Shown piece by piece: positions 33,998 to 44,718 of a DNA stretch of 64,000 bases; position 1 is the first letter of the stretch, and every line of letters starts with the position of its first letter. The position numbers were made by a program, and so were the translations under genes. Below the pieces are notes generated by a model. It worked only from the letters and a program-made list of their open reading frames with translations, was not told the origin of the DNA and made no database searches. This stretch comes from Pedobacter kyungheensis (lineage in GTDB: Bacteria; Bacteroidota; Bacteroidia; Sphingobacteriales; Sphingobacteriaceae), in contig NZ_JSYN01000007.1 of assembly GCF_000812965.1 (NCBI RefSeq), positions 62,001-126,000 of the forward strand, written 5' to 3'.

Positions 33998-36900
33998 ATG
34001 AAAAAACTTCTACAAAGTTTGTTCATTCTTGTGCTTTGCGCATTTTCTGCGTTTGCTCAAGAAAGAACCGTAACTGGTACAGTTACTTCTGCGGATGACA
34101 AATTGCCGATCCCTGGTGTAAGTGTTAAGGTACAAGGCACCCAAAGCGGAGCCGTTACAGATGCCAGCGGTAAATATGCCGTTAGAGTTCCATCTGGATC
34201 TACAGTGTTAACTTTTTCTTTTATCGGTTATGCCCCTCAGAACAGAACTATTGGTGGCTCTTCTACCATTAATGTGGTTTTAGAGGCAGATTCTAAGTCG
34301 TTAAGTGAGGTTGTGGTAACAGGTGCAGGTTTAACTGCACGTAAAAAAGAACTTGGAGCTGCTCAAACCACATTAAGTAATGCCTCAATTACACAAGCTA
34401 AACCAACTAACGTTGTATCTGGTTTGGTTGGTAAAGTTGCGGGTTTAAATATACAGGGCGTTGGTAGTGGTGTTAACCCTAATTATCGTGTTGTATTGCG
34501 TGGTATGCGCTCATTAACAGGTAATAACCAGGCTTTAATCGTGGTGGATAATGTAATTGTGCCAAACACTATTTTGAGTAACATCAATCCTGATGACGTT
34601 GAAAACATTACCGTTTTAAATGGTAGTAGTGCAGCCGCGCTTTATGGTTCTGCGGCTTCAAATGGTGCATTAATTATTACTACTAAAAAAGGTAAAAAAG
34701 ATGGCTCTTTTGATATCAAGATTGGTAATACTACTACATTAGAGCAAGTTGCTTTCTTCCCTAAATTACAAAAAGAGTTTGGATCAGGATCTGATAATGA
34801 TTTGCAGATCTATCTGCCTTATGAAAATCAGCAATATGGCCCACGTTTTGATGGTGTAGTTCGTCCTATTGGTCGTCCGTTAGCAGATGGATCAATTCAA
34901 ATGGTTCCTTATTCTTATACCAATAGTAAAGATGACTTCTGGGATACTGGTGTAACTAATTTTACAGATTTCTCAGTTTCTTCTGGTAATGATAAAGGAA
35001 GTTTATATGCTTCTGCACAATACATGAAAGCTTCTGGAACTACCCCTGGTGATAAATACAACCGTGCAACAGTGAAAATTGGCGGTACTAGAATTGTTTC
35101 GGATAAAATTACTTTCAATTATTCTGCAAACTATATTCAAAACAGACAGAATTTAACTACGCAAACAGGTTCTATTTACAATGTATTGTTAAACGCGCCA
35201 TCTCAGGCATTAATAACAGATTATAAAGATTGGAAAAACAATCCTTTTGCTAATCCTAATGGTTACTATAATGCTTATTACAATAACCCTTACTTCCTGG
35301 CTGACAATTACAGGCAACAAGTAAGAAATGACTATTTCCTAGGTAATGCAGAATTGAAGTATAAGCCTTTAGAGTGGTTGGATTTTACTGGTCGTGTGGG
35401 TTTAACTACTCAAAACCAATCCTCTAAATCATATTCTGATATTTTCAAATACAGCGATTATACCAAATCAATTTCAGGTTCCAGTGAATACAAACAACAG
35501 GATATATTGGGCGGTGTATCAGATAATATGAACTATACCACTAATATCGTTACCGATTTCATTGGTCATGCTCAGAAAAAGGTGGATGATTTTAAATTTG
35601 ATTTAACGGTATTGGGTCAATTAATTCAGAACCAATCAAAATCTACAACTGCTTCTGTAAATGGTTTGGTAACCGCTGGCGTATTTAACTTAGGTAATAG
35701 TACAAATAATCCTACAGCATCTGAAGGTAATTCATTAACGCGTTCTTATGGTTTATCTGGTAAGTTAGATATTGGCTTTAAAGATTATCTTTTCTTAAGC
35801 TTAACTGGTCGTAACGATTGGGTATCCGTATTAGCCCCTGAAAATCGTTCGTTCTTTTATCCAAGTGCAACATTATCATTTGTAGCTTCTGATGCAATCG
35901 AAGCGATCAAAGATATTAAAGAAATCGACTTTATTAAATTGAGAGGTGGTTGGTCTAAAGTAGGTCAGGTAAATATTGGTGCTTATAACTTAGTGCCAAC
36001 ATTTGGACAAGGTGCTGGTTATCCATATAACGGACAAGGTGGTTTATCAGTTGGAAATACTTTAATATCTAAAGATTTAAAACCTGAGATCACTTCTGGG
36101 TTCGAGTATGGTATCGAAACGAGCTTCTTCCAGAGCCGTTTAAGTTTAACAGCTACTTATTACAACACTAAAACTAAAGACCAAACCGTTCCAACAGGAG
36201 TATCGAGCACAACTGGTTACACCAATTATTTAGTGAACGCAGGGCAAACAACAAGTAAAGGTTGGGAAACCAGCTTAAATGTAGTGCCATTTAAAACTAA
36301 CGACTGGGAAATTACTTTAGGTACTAACTATGCTTATTATGACAATACAGTTGACTACATCAGTGCTGATTTAAGTCAATTAACTTTAGGTGCGTATGGC
36401 GGTACAGTTGGTTCTTATGCAATTGCTGGTCAGCAATTCCCGGTTATCCAGGGTACTACTCACGTTCGTGACAATCAGGGAAGAATCATTGTAGATAGAA
36501 TTACAGGTTATCCTTCTGCTACTACTGGTATCAGCATTTTGGGACAAGCTAATGCTAAACATATTTTAGGTGTTAATGTGAACATTCACTATAAAGGATT
36601 TAACCTATATGGATCTGGTGAATATCGCGGTGGTAACGTTATTTATAACGCGGCAGGTAGTACATTTGATTTCAGTGGTGCTGGTATAAACTCTGCAGCT
36701 TACAACCGTGATCGTTTTGTTATCCCTAACTCGTCTTATTTAGATCCTGCTACAAACACTTATGTAGCCAATACCAATATTACTGTGCGTGATGGTGGTC
36801 CTGGTTACTGGACTATTGCAGGACCAAGAACTGGAATTAACGAAAACTATGTTACTTCTGGTGCTTTCTGGAAAATTAGAGAGTTATCTTTATCATATGA

Positions 36901-37123
36901 TGTTCCTGCAGCATTCTTAGCAAAATCTAAAGTTGTTAAAGCAGCAAGGATCAGTGTTCAAGGTAGAAACTTATTTATTTTCTTGCCTAAAACAAACGTA
37001 TATACCGATCCAGAATATAGTGATGGTAACGGATCGAGCAGTGGTAATGCTATTGGTTTGACCAATTTAAATCAAACTCCACCATCAAGATATTATGGAG
37101 CTACTTTAACATTAACCCTATAA
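33998..37123 (+). CDS. SusC/RagA family TonB-linked outer-membrane transporter, pair 3
   Basis: This 1041-residue transporter has a signal peptide ending FSAFAQ. The N-terminal CarboxypepD_reg-like domain has KLPIPGVSVKVQGTQSG. The TonB-box-like LSEVVVTGAGLTARKKELG is followed by a plug with RGMRSLTGNNQALIVVDNVIVPN and AALYGSAASNGALIITTKKG and a barrel ending RYYGATLTLTL. The plug says VDNVIVP where the others have the usual DG of LDGVP, a local divergence. Its susD follows after 10 bp and a DUF1735-type lipoprotein after that. The leader is colinear with pair 2. Confidence 0.93.
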   Translation: MKKLLQSLFILVLCAFSAFAQERTVTGTVTSADDKLPIPGVSVKVQGTQSGAVTDASGKYAVRVPSGSTVLTFSFIGYAPQNRTIGGSSTINVVLEADSKSLSEVVVTGAGLTARKKELGAAQTTLSNASITQAKPTNVVSGLVGKVAGLNIQGVGSGVNPNYRVVLRGMRSLTGNNQALIVVDNVIVPNTILSNINPDDVENITVLNGSSAAALYGSAASNGALIITTKKGKKDGSFDIKIGNTTTLEQVAFFPKLQKEFGSGSDNDLQIYLPYENQQYGPRFDGVVRPIGRPLADGSIQMVPYSYTNSKDDFWDTGVTNFTDFSVSSGNDKGSLYASAQYMKASGTTPGDKYNRATVKIGGTRIVSDKITFNYSANYIQNRQNLTTQTGSIYNVLLNAPSQALITDYKDWKNNPFANPNGYYNAYYNNPYFLADNYRQQVRNDYFLGNAELKYKPLEWLDFTGRVGLTTQNQSSKSYSDIFKYSDYTKSISGSSEYKQQDILGGVSDNMNYTTNIVTDFIGHAQKKVDDFKFDLTVLGQLIQNQSKSTTASVNGLVTAGVFNLGNSTNNPTASEGNSLTRSYGLSGKLDIGFKDYLFLSLTGRNDWVSVLAPENRSFFYPSATLSFVASDAIEAIKDIKEIDFIKLRGGWSKVGQVNIGAYNLVPTFGQGAGYPYNGQGGLSVGNTLISKDLKPEITSGFEYGIETSFFQSRLSLTATYYNTKTKDQTVPTGVSSTTGYTNYLVNAGQTTSKGWETSLNVVPFKTNDWEITLGTNYAYYDNTVDYISADLSQLTLGAYGGTVGSYAIAGQQFPVIQGTTHVRDNQGRIIVDRITGYPSATTGISILGQANAKHILGVNVNIHYKGFNLYGSGEYRGGNVIYNAAGSTFDFSGAGINSAAYNRDRFVIPNSSYLDPATNTYVANTNITVRDGGPGYWTIAGPRTGINENYVTSGAFWKIRELSLSYDVPAAFLAKSKVVKAARISVQGRNLFIFLPKTNVYTDPEYSDGNGSSSGNAIGLTNLNQTPPSRYYGATLTLTL

Positions 37124-37133
37124 TAATAAAGAC

Positions 37134-38735
37134 ATGAAAAGAATTTTTAAATATATATTCGGATTTTCAATGTTGGTGTCTGTTTATTCTTGTAAAAAGG
37201 ATTTAGATATCAACACCAATCCCAATTCAGTTACAGTAGCTACTGTGGATTTGGTTTTGCCTAATGCTATTGTAGCGACGGCTAATAGTATGCCTGCTTA
37301 TAATACAATGGGAGCACAACAGGTAGGATATTTTACAAATGGAGGTGGAGTAAGCGGTTGGGGAGGTATTATTTCTTACAACTGGAATACTGGTGATTTT
37401 GCAGGACTTTGGGCAACTACTTACGATATTTTAACTGATGTTCAGTATGTAATTGCTAATTCTGAAGGAAATGCAACCTACAAAGAATTCAATGCTGCTG
37501 CCAAAACGCTAAAGGCGTATAATTATGCTTTGCTAGTTGACACTTATAATGATGTGCCATACTCAGAAGCTTTACAAGGTGATTCTAAATTGCAGCCAAA
37601 ATATGATAAGGCAACAGATATTTACAAAAGCTTAGTTGATTTATTAGATCAGTCTATTACTACGTTTAAAGCTGCTGGTACAGGTGTAGGTTCTAAATTA
37701 TTTGTAACAGCAGATCCATTATTCAATGGTAACTTAGGGAAATGGGCCGCTTTTGCACAAACTTTAAAACTGAGATTAGTGCTTAAAGGAACAGGAAAAG
37801 TTACTTTTACAAATACTACATTTGATAGTGCTGTTGGCTTTTTAACTGAAGATGCAATTGTACAACCAGTTTACGCTAAAACAGACAATAAGCAAAACCC
37901 AATGTGGAATGCATGGGCTTATAGTGCTTCAGGAACAGCTGTTGGTGCTGCTAGTCAATATGCGCCTAGTGCGTATATCATGACGTTTTATAACGGTATT
38001 AAGCTTCAAGATGCAGCAAGAGCAAAGGCTGTTTATATTTCTGGTACAGCAACCCCGACAAATCAGTTAGGTTATCAAAATTCAGATGCAGGTAGAGGAC
38101 AAGCACCAAGCTCTTGGTTTGTAAGCGCAACAGCGAGCCCTTCAGCTACTTCAGCTGCTAAAGTTGGTATTTTAAAAGGACCTGATGCCGGACAACCAAT
38201 TCTGTTGGCTGCGGATAGTTACTTCTTACAAGCTGAAGCCAATGTTAAAGGTTTGGTTGCAGGAACAGCTAAGAATAACTTCATCAATGGAATTGCTTCG
38301 TCATTTAAATATCTTTATAAAGATAATACAGGCGCGGTTCCTTCAACTTATAATCTTTCAACAGATATTACACTTCCTGTTGCAAACCAGGGCGATCCTG
38401 CTAAATATCTTATTGCAAATGCTGCTAGCCCTTTAGCAAATTTTGATTTGGCTTTAACTGACGACCAGAAACTTGAAGCCATTATTACACAAAAGTACGT
38501 TGCTTTAAATATGATATTTGGACATGAAGCATGGAATGAATATAGAAGAACAGGCTATCCAAAGATTTTACCTGGAACAGCCAAGAATGATACGTTCGTT
38601 TCTATCGTTTCAGAATCAAGTGCAGCAGATAAATTACCAACCAGAATTCAGTATCCTGCAAATGAATTCAAATATAATGCAGCGAATGTACCAGCAATAA
38701 ATAAATACTCAAGTAAAATATTTTGGGCTAAATAA
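37134..38735 (+). CDS. SusD/RagB family lipoprotein, pair 3
   Basis: This 533-residue lipoprotein has lipobox VSVYSCKK and mature start LDINTNPNSVT. The middle contains ALLVDTYNDVPYSEALQG, and the C-terminus has HEAWNEYRRTGYPKI and the ending SKIFWAK. These match the SusD-like_2 subfamily seen in pairs 1 and 2. It forms the binding lid of the transporter encoded 10 bp upstream. It is somewhat longer than its siblings (472 and 497 residues). Confidence 0.92.
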   Translation: MKRIFKYIFGFSMLVSVYSCKKDLDINTNPNSVTVATVDLVLPNAIVATANSMPAYNTMGAQQVGYFTNGGGVSGWGGIISYNWNTGDFAGLWATTYDILTDVQYVIANSEGNATYKEFNAAAKTLKAYNYALLVDTYNDVPYSEALQGDSKLQPKYDKATDIYKSLVDLLDQSITTFKAAGTGVGSKLFVTADPLFNGNLGKWAAFAQTLKLRLVLKGTGKVTFTNTTFDSAVGFLTEDAIVQPVYAKTDNKQNPMWNAWAYSASGTAVGAASQYAPSAYIMTFYNGIKLQDAARAKAVYISGTATPTNQLGYQNSDAGRGQAPSSWFVSATASPSATSAAKVGILKGPDAGQPILLAADSYFLQAEANVKGLVAGTAKNNFINGIASSFKYLYKDNTGAVPSTYNLSTDITLPVANQGDPAKYLIANAASPLANFDLALTDDQKLEAIITQKYVALNMIFGHEAWNEYRRTGYPKILPGTAKNDTFVSIVSESSAADKLPTRIQYPANEFKYNAANVPAINKYSSKIFWAK

Positions 38736-38766
38736 TTGTTATTTTAAACATTCATAAAATTAAGTC

Positions 38767-39732
38767 ATGAAAAAAATTATAAATTTATTAGTCTTAGGAT
38801 TAATAGTAACAGGATTCAGCTCTTGCTTGAAAGATGATTCAATAATAGGGCCTGATGCTCCTGGTGCAACAAAAAATATCATTGAATTTTTGAATCCGGA
38901 TCATATTGCTTCTGGTACTACCAGTACATATCCTTTATATATTAAAAACTTTGATATTAAACCTACCGGAAGCACTGTTATAGAGGTAGCCTATTCTGGA
39001 GTAGACGTAGCACCTGAAGACATAGCTGTGAAAGTTGATTTAGCGCCTGATGCAATTACAAAGTACAACAGCGATAATACAAAATCATATACACCATTAC
39101 CAACTACGCTTTATTCTTTAACATCGCTAAATTTGGTAATCCCGAAAGGTCAAAGAACTGCAAGCTTTACAATCAATGTAAAACCTGATCAATTTGACTT
39201 GAATGCAGCATATGCTTTGGGTTTTAAAATAAGTTCTGCATCAACAGGGATTATTAGCGGTAATTTTGGAACAATAGTGGTGGCATTAGGTGCTAAAAAC
39301 AAATACGATGGTATTTACACTCTTGACCAAACTGCACCAATGTTTGATGCTACATCCTCAACGCTGGTAGGGTACTATCCTATAGAGCAAGAATTACGTA
39401 CCACAGGTGCAAGTTCAGTAACAGAATACGATGGCCGCTATGCAGCCAATAATTACGCGCACCCTATAAAGAGCGGAACTTCAACATCTAGTTACGGAAA
39501 CTTTAGCCCAATTTTTAATATGGACGATGCGGGCAATGTAGTTAGTGTAACTAATTATTTTGGACAAGGAACTAATTCTAGTGGAAGGTCGGCAAGGTTA
39601 AATCCATCTGGGGTTAACAAATTTACTGTTAATGGAGATACAAAAGTATTGCAGGTAAGTTATATCATGGTTCAAAATGGAGTTGATAGAACATTCTTTT
39701 ACGAAAAATGGACCTACAAAGCAGCCAGATAG
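38767..39732 (+). CDS. DUF1735 (BT_3987-like) surface lipoprotein of pair 3
   Basis: This 321-residue lipoprotein has lipobox GFSSCLKDD. The N-terminal domain (about 40-165) shows the DUF1735/BT_3987 pattern: YPLYIKNFDIKPTGSTVIEVAYSG, YTPLPTTLYSLTSLNLVIPKGQ and ASFTINVKPDQFD. The C-terminal part (about 170-321) reads KYDGIYTLDQTAP... ending FFYEKWTYK, like the second domain of related surface glycan-binding proteins. Such proteins sit beside SusD on the cell surface and help capture the substrate. It starts 31 bp after susD and ends the operon. Confidence 0.82.
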   Translation: MKKIINLLVLGLIVTGFSSCLKDDSIIGPDAPGATKNIIEFLNPDHIASGTTSTYPLYIKNFDIKPTGSTVIEVAYSGVDVAPEDIAVKVDLAPDAITKYNSDNTKSYTPLPTTLYSLTSLNLVIPKGQRTASFTINVKPDQFDLNAAYALGFKISSASTGIISGNFGTIVVALGAKNKYDGIYTLDQTAPMFDATSSTLVGYYPIEQELRTTGASSVTEYDGRYAANNYAHPIKSGTSTSSYGNFSPIFNMDDAGNVVSVTNYFGQGTNSSGRSARLNPSGVNKFTVNGDTKVLQVSYIMVQNGVDRTFFYEKWTYKAAR

Positions 39733-39752
39733 TCTGGATTGACTTGGTTTTT

Positions 39753-39780
39753 AAAGGGATGCCCAAAAGGCATCCCTTTT
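39753..39780 (+). terminator. Intrinsic terminator after pair 3 operon
   Basis: AAAGGGATGCC (39753-39763) pairs with GGCATCCCTTT (39769-39779). The loop is CAAAA and a long T-run follows, 20 bases after the DUF1735 gene. Confidence 0.92.
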
Positions 39781-39889
39781 TTTATTGCATGCTATTTTAA
39801 ATTATTTGCGAAACCTCTCTATATGATAAGGATTTACATGAAGAACTTTTGTTGCTTATTTTGGTGTCAATTCGTATTAAAATAGTTTT

Positions 39890-39915
39890 ATTTTGTAATA
39901 TTTGTATTACAAAAT
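39890..39915 (+). promoter_or_regulatory. Palindromic operator candidate upstream of susC pair 4
   Basis: ATTTTGTAAT (39890-39899) and ATTACAAAAT (39906-39915) form a perfect 10-bp inverted repeat around ATTTGT. A variant lies at 44914-44940 upstream of the susC remnant, sharing ATTTG(T/C)ATTAC(A/G)AAAT on one side. A dimeric repressor or activator site is the simplest reading. Confidence 0.5.
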
Positions 39916-39962
39916 AATAATTTGTAGTTTAGATGAAATATTAATTAACTAAATCATTTTTC

Positions 39963-42900
39963 ATGAGAAAACTTCTACAAAATTTGTTCGTATTGATGCT
40001 TCTCGCATTTTCTGCTATGGCGCAGGAACGAACTATTAATGGAACAGTAACATCAACGGAAGATAATATTCCGCTTCCTGGTGTAAGTGTTAAGGCGCTG
40101 GGTGCGCAGGCGGTAGCCGTAACTGGTGGAGACGGAAGATTTACCCTTAAGGTAGGTGCTTCGGTTAACGCGATCCAATTTTCATATATTGGATTTGCCA
40201 CCAAAACAATTAATCTTACTTCTTCCAACACATTAAATGTTGCATTGGTACCCGATGCTAAAAATCTGAGTGACGTTGTAGTTGTGGCTTACGGTACACA
40301 AAAGAAAGAAGCAATTACAGGTTCGGTTTCTAATATCACTTCTAAAGATTTAGAGAAAAGAACCGTTACGAACCTAACAGCAGCTTTGCAGGGATCTGCA
40401 CCGGGTATTTCTGTTGTTGCCTCCAATGGTCAGCCAGGAAACAGCGCCGGGATCAGGATTCGTGGTTTTGGTTCTTATTCCTCATCAAACAGTCCGCTAA
40501 TTGTTTTGGATGGTGCTGTTTATGACGGTAGTATTGGTGATATCAACCAGAATGATATCGAGAGCCTGTCAGTTTTGAAAGATGCATCATCTTCTGCATT
40601 ATATGGTTCAAGAGGAGCAAATGGTGTGATTATTATTACTACTAAAAAAGGTAGAGATGCCAATCCCACTATTAATGTAAACTTTAATCAGGGCTGGTCT
40701 ACAAGAGGAATCCCTGAGTATGATCGTTTAAATACGTTCGAGTATTATCCTGCAGTTTGGCAGGCAATTAAAAATAACCTGATGTATTCTGCTACCACGC
40801 CATTAAATGAAGCGGCAGCTTCGGCAAAAGCGAGTACAGATGTGGCTACCAATTTAGTTTATAATCCATTTAATGTTCCGGCGAACCAATTGGTTGGAAC
40901 TGATGGTAAATTAAACCCTAATGCTTCGTTGATGTACAATGATTTTGATTGGTACAAGCCACTGCAAAGAACAGGAAACAGGACCGATGCCAATATCAGT
41001 ACATCAGGTCGTAATGATAAAACAGATTATTTTGTCTCTTTGGGTTATCTGAATGATAAAGGATTCTTATTAAAATCCGATTTTCAACGGTTTAATGCCA
41101 GGGTTAATGTAAATACTAAGCTTAGACCATGGTTAAAAACCGGGTTGAACTTGTCGGGAGCAATGTCTGATGCGAATATCGCCAGTGATGCCTCAACTGG
41201 TAACGGATCAAGTTTTGTTAATGCGTTTAGTTTTGCACGCGGTATCGGTCCAATTTATCCGGTTCACGCATTTGATGCTTCGGGTAATCCTATTATGAAT
41301 ACGATTACTGGTGCGCAGTGGTACGATTATGGTATTCATCCGGGAGCCATTAATCGTCCTGCAGGAGCTTCTCCTGGTCGGAACGTAGTATATGAAACCA
41401 TGCTGAATGATAACGCCTATAGAAGAAGTTTAATTAGCGCAAGATCCTTTGTTGAAGTGAAATTTTTAAAGGATTTCACGTTTACACCAACAATTAGCAT
41501 GGACTTAAGAAATAACAATACAGACCAGTTTTGGAATCCGTTAGTTGGTGATGGTGCAGGTACAAATGGTTACAAGTTTCAAAGCAATAATACCATTAGG
41601 TCTTACACTTTTAACCAATTGTTAAGTTACGATAAAACCTTAGGTTTACACCATATTTCTGCTTTAGTTGGTCACGAGAACTACAGCTATAATTACCGTA
41701 CTTTTCAGGCAGACCGTACAAACCTGGTTGCTCAGGGAAATACTGAGTTGGCCAACTTTGTATCAGCTTCAAGTTCTTATGGTAGGGCTGATAACGATAA
41801 AATCGAGTCTTTTTTATCGAAAGCGAGCTATAATTATGATAACAGGTATTTCTTAGATGCCTCATTAAGGCGTGATGGTTCTTCGAGATTTTCGCCAGAT
41901 CAAAGATGGGGTACATTCTTCTCTGTTGGGGGTTCCTGGGCGCTTAACAAAGAGAGTTTCTTAAAGAATACAAGCTGGATTGATGACTTAAGAATTAAAG
42001 CATCGTACGGACAAGTAGGTAATAATGCTTTACTTGATGCTAATGGAAACAGCAGGTACTACGGGGACAGGGCATTTTTCGACCTGGGTTCTAACAGTAA
42101 TACCGAAGGTGGTGTGCTTTTGGCCTCAATTGCTACACCGGATTTAAGCTGGGAAAAGCAAAATACATTTAATGCAGGCGTTAGCTTCTCATTTTTTGGA
42201 AAAAGATTATATGGCGAGGTTGATTTTTACAGGAAAAACGTTAATGATTTGATCTTCAGTGTGCCGCAACCGCTTTCAGCTGCGGTAACGAGTGTATATC
42301 GTAACATTGGTTCAATGTACAATCAGGGCCTCGAAATCCAGCTTGCAGGAGATATCGTAAGAACTCAGGATTTTACCTGGAATTTGTTGACTAACTGGAC
42401 ATTTTTCAAAAATAAAATCACCAAGCTACCAGATGAAACGCCAACCATTATCAGCGGAACCAAAAAGAGAGAAGCGGGGCATGGTATTTACGACTATTGG
42501 TTAAGACAATATGCCGGCGTGGATCCTTCGGATGGTGCTGCCCTTTATATTCCTGCCGATGGAACTGCAGCAGCAAATATCCGCACAGTAAATGGTGTTC
42601 AATATGTAACCAACCAGTCTTTTGCTAAATTTGATTATTCAGGTACAGCGATTCCGGATCTATCAGGCTCATTTACCAATAGCTTTAGCTATAAAGGATT
42701 ATCATTGTCCGTTTTGATTAACTATCAAATTGGTGGAAAAGCTTACGATGGTGTTTATCAGGGTTTAATGAGTACCGGTTCATTTGGTAGTGCATTACAT
42801 AAAGATATCCTGAATTCATGGACGCAAAGCAATACCTCTGCAACCATTCCAAGGGCAGATTACGGTAACTCTACAAATATCAATGCAACCTCCAACAGAT

Positions 42901-43136
42901 GGTTAATTGATGCTTCTTACTGGAACATCCGTAACATTAATTTATCTTATAACCTTCCTAAAGAGTGGTTAAAAACAATTGATGTACCGAGCGCCCGTAT
43001 TTTCGTAACTGGAGAGAACTTATATCTTCATTCAAAGAGAAAAGGCTTAAATCCGACAGAATCGTTTGATGGCGTGAATGGAAATACCTATCCACAAAGC
43101 CGTACAATCAGCGTTGGGGTTAACTTATCATTATAA
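39963..43136 (+). CDS. SusC/RagA family TonB-linked outer-membrane transporter, pair 4
   Basis: This 1057-residue transporter has a signal peptide ending FSAMAQ. The CarboxypepD_reg-like domain has PLPGVSVKALGAQ. The TonB-box-like LSDVVVVAYGTQKKEAITG is of the common Bacteroidota YGTQKK type, unlike pairs 1 to 3. The plug has RGFGSYSSSNSPLIVLDGAVYDG and SALYGSRGANGVIIITTKKG, and the barrel ends TISVGVNLSL. Its partner susD belongs to the classical branch. The start is MRKLLQN, a small change from the MKKLLQS of its neighbours. Confidence 0.93.
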   Translation: MRKLLQNLFVLMLLAFSAMAQERTINGTVTSTEDNIPLPGVSVKALGAQAVAVTGGDGRFTLKVGASVNAIQFSYIGFATKTINLTSSNTLNVALVPDAKNLSDVVVVAYGTQKKEAITGSVSNITSKDLEKRTVTNLTAALQGSAPGISVVASNGQPGNSAGIRIRGFGSYSSSNSPLIVLDGAVYDGSIGDINQNDIESLSVLKDASSSALYGSRGANGVIIITTKKGRDANPTINVNFNQGWSTRGIPEYDRLNTFEYYPAVWQAIKNNLMYSATTPLNEAAASAKASTDVATNLVYNPFNVPANQLVGTDGKLNPNASLMYNDFDWYKPLQRTGNRTDANISTSGRNDKTDYFVSLGYLNDKGFLLKSDFQRFNARVNVNTKLRPWLKTGLNLSGAMSDANIASDASTGNGSSFVNAFSFARGIGPIYPVHAFDASGNPIMNTITGAQWYDYGIHPGAINRPAGASPGRNVVYETMLNDNAYRRSLISARSFVEVKFLKDFTFTPTISMDLRNNNTDQFWNPLVGDGAGTNGYKFQSNNTIRSYTFNQLLSYDKTLGLHHISALVGHENYSYNYRTFQADRTNLVAQGNTELANFVSASSSYGRADNDKIESFLSKASYNYDNRYFLDASLRRDGSSRFSPDQRWGTFFSVGGSWALNKESFLKNTSWIDDLRIKASYGQVGNNALLDANGNSRYYGDRAFFDLGSNSNTEGGVLLASIATPDLSWEKQNTFNAGVSFSFFGKRLYGEVDFYRKNVNDLIFSVPQPLSAAVTSVYRNIGSMYNQGLEIQLAGDIVRTQDFTWNLLTNWTFFKNKITKLPDETPTIISGTKKREAGHGIYDYWLRQYAGVDPSDGAALYIPADGTAAANIRTVNGVQYVTNQSFAKFDYSGTAIPDLSGSFTNSFSYKGLSLSVLINYQIGGKAYDGVYQGLMSTGSFGSALHKDILNSWTQSNTSATIPRADYGNSTNINATSNRWLIDASYWNIRNINLSYNLPKEWLKTIDVPSARIFVTGENLYLHSKRKGLNPTESFDGVNGNTYPQSRTISVGVNLSL

Positions 43137-43161
43137 TATTTAAATAAGTGTAGATAGAGAT

Positions 43162-44664
43162 ATGAAAAAGATTTTATTATATACCGGCTTGTTGGCAACT
43201 GTATTAGCAACAGGCTGTAAAAAAGAATATCTTCAAACTAAACCAACCGATCAGGTTGCCTTAGAAGAAGTATTCACCTCGACCACGAATGCTAATGCTG
43301 TATTAAACGGTATTTATGCCTATATGTTTACCAGAACTACCACAACAACTTCAAATGCCCAAGGCAAGCCTGGTGTAGCTGGTATCTTGTTGGGTATCGA
43401 TTTTATGGGAGAAGATGTTCATCAGGCTAATGCTACCTGGTTTACCTCTACCGGCGAAGGCAATTATGTTTCTCCACGTACAGATACACATGCCAGTAAC
43501 CTTTATTACTACCGTACTTTTTACCGGATGATCAACAATGCAAACTATATTTTAGACAATATTGATGCCGCTACCGGAACTGACGCGGAAAAAAACAGAA
43601 TTAAAGCCGAAGCCTACACGATTAGGGCTTATGCTTACTCTTATCTGGTTCAGTTTTATGGTACCCGGTATGATGCATCGGCGAAACCGAATAACCAATT
43701 GGCTGTTCCTCTGGTGTTAACATCTGCTGATATTGCTAAACCACGTGTTTCGGTTGAGCAGGTTTACACTCAGATTATTTCAGATCTGGACAAAGCAATA
43801 GCTTTAAATGTTACCACTAAAACAAATAAAACCCACGCCGACGTATGGGTGGCTAAAGGACTAAGAGCAAGGGTTGCCTTAACCATGCAGGACTACCCTA
43901 ACGCAATTAAATATGCCAAAGATGTAATTGATGGCGGTAAGTATCCTTTAATGAGCCAGACAGATTATCAAAGCGGCTTTAACAACAACGGGTTATCGGA
44001 GTTTATGTGGTGCGCTATGCCAACTACCGAGCAGGGAGATACTTTTGGCTCTTATTATGCTCAGATTGCATATAATGCAAACACAACTTACATGCGTGGT
44101 ACGCCTAAAATGATTAATTCTGCATTGTACGATCAGATTTCTGCTACAGACGTAAGGAAGAAAATGTGGGAACCATCGCCAACGGCTGCTAACTTTCCTT
44201 TACCAACTACCTCGTTTACCAGAAGAGCTTATATGAGCAGAAAATTTTCGGTAAAAACAGTAGGTGATCCTTCTTTGGGCGATGTGCCATGGATGAGAAG
44301 TGCAGAAATGCATTTGATTTTAGCTGAAGCATATGCCAGAAATGGTCAGGATGTTTTAGCACAAGCTGCGCTCTTCGCTTTAGTTTCTAAAAGAGATTTA
44401 AGCGCTATTCAGAGCATTAAAATCGGTACAGCGCTTATAGATGAAATCATGATTAACCGCAGGGTTGAGTTGTGGGGAGAAGGTTTCAGGTATTTGGATT
44501 TGAAACGTCTTAACTTGCCGCTTAACAGAAATGCGGTACCAAACTACGTAGCCACTTCGGTTAGTAACGTTATGGCTATTCCGGCAGGCGACGTAAGGTT
44601 CTTGTTCCTTATCCCTCGTGATGAAATAAACGCAAATCCGAACATCGGGCCTCAAAATCCATAG
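43162..44664 (+). CDS. SusD/RagB family lipoprotein, pair 4
   Basis: This 500-residue lipoprotein has lipobox VLATGCKK and mature start EYLQTKPTDQVALEEVFTS, the classical RagB/SusD pattern. The four TPR-like helical repeats are visible around RIKAEAYTIRAYAYSYLVQFYG. The C-terminal part shows EIMINRRVELWGEGFRYLDLKRL and FLFLIPRDEINANPNIGPQNP, the ordinary SusD C-terminal signature. It is the lid of the transporter 25 bp upstream. A terminator follows and no accessory gene is present. Confidence 0.94.
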   Translation: MKKILLYTGLLATVLATGCKKEYLQTKPTDQVALEEVFTSTTNANAVLNGIYAYMFTRTTTTTSNAQGKPGVAGILLGIDFMGEDVHQANATWFTSTGEGNYVSPRTDTHASNLYYYRTFYRMINNANYILDNIDAATGTDAEKNRIKAEAYTIRAYAYSYLVQFYGTRYDASAKPNNQLAVPLVLTSADIAKPRVSVEQVYTQIISDLDKAIALNVTTKTNKTHADVWVAKGLRARVALTMQDYPNAIKYAKDVIDGGKYPLMSQTDYQSGFNNNGLSEFMWCAMPTTEQGDTFGSYYAQIAYNANTTYMRGTPKMINSALYDQISATDVRKKMWEPSPTAANFPLPTTSFTRRAYMSRKFSVKTVGDPSLGDVPWMRSAEMHLILAEAYARNGQDVLAQAALFALVSKRDLSAIQSIKIGTALIDEIMINRRVELWGEGFRYLDLKRLNLPLNRNAVPNYVATSVSNVMAIPAGDVRFLFLIPRDEINANPNIGPQNP

Positions 44665-44683
44665 TTTTAGATTTATATGCTTT

Positions 44684-44718
44684 AAAAAGGGTGTCCATAA
44701 TTTATGGACACCCTTTTT
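44684..44718 (+). terminator. Strong intrinsic terminator after pair 4
   Basis: A 16-bp stem (AAAAAGGGTGTCCATA with its complement at 44703-44718) has a 3-nt loop and ends in a T-run, 20 bases past the stop codon. Confidence 0.93.
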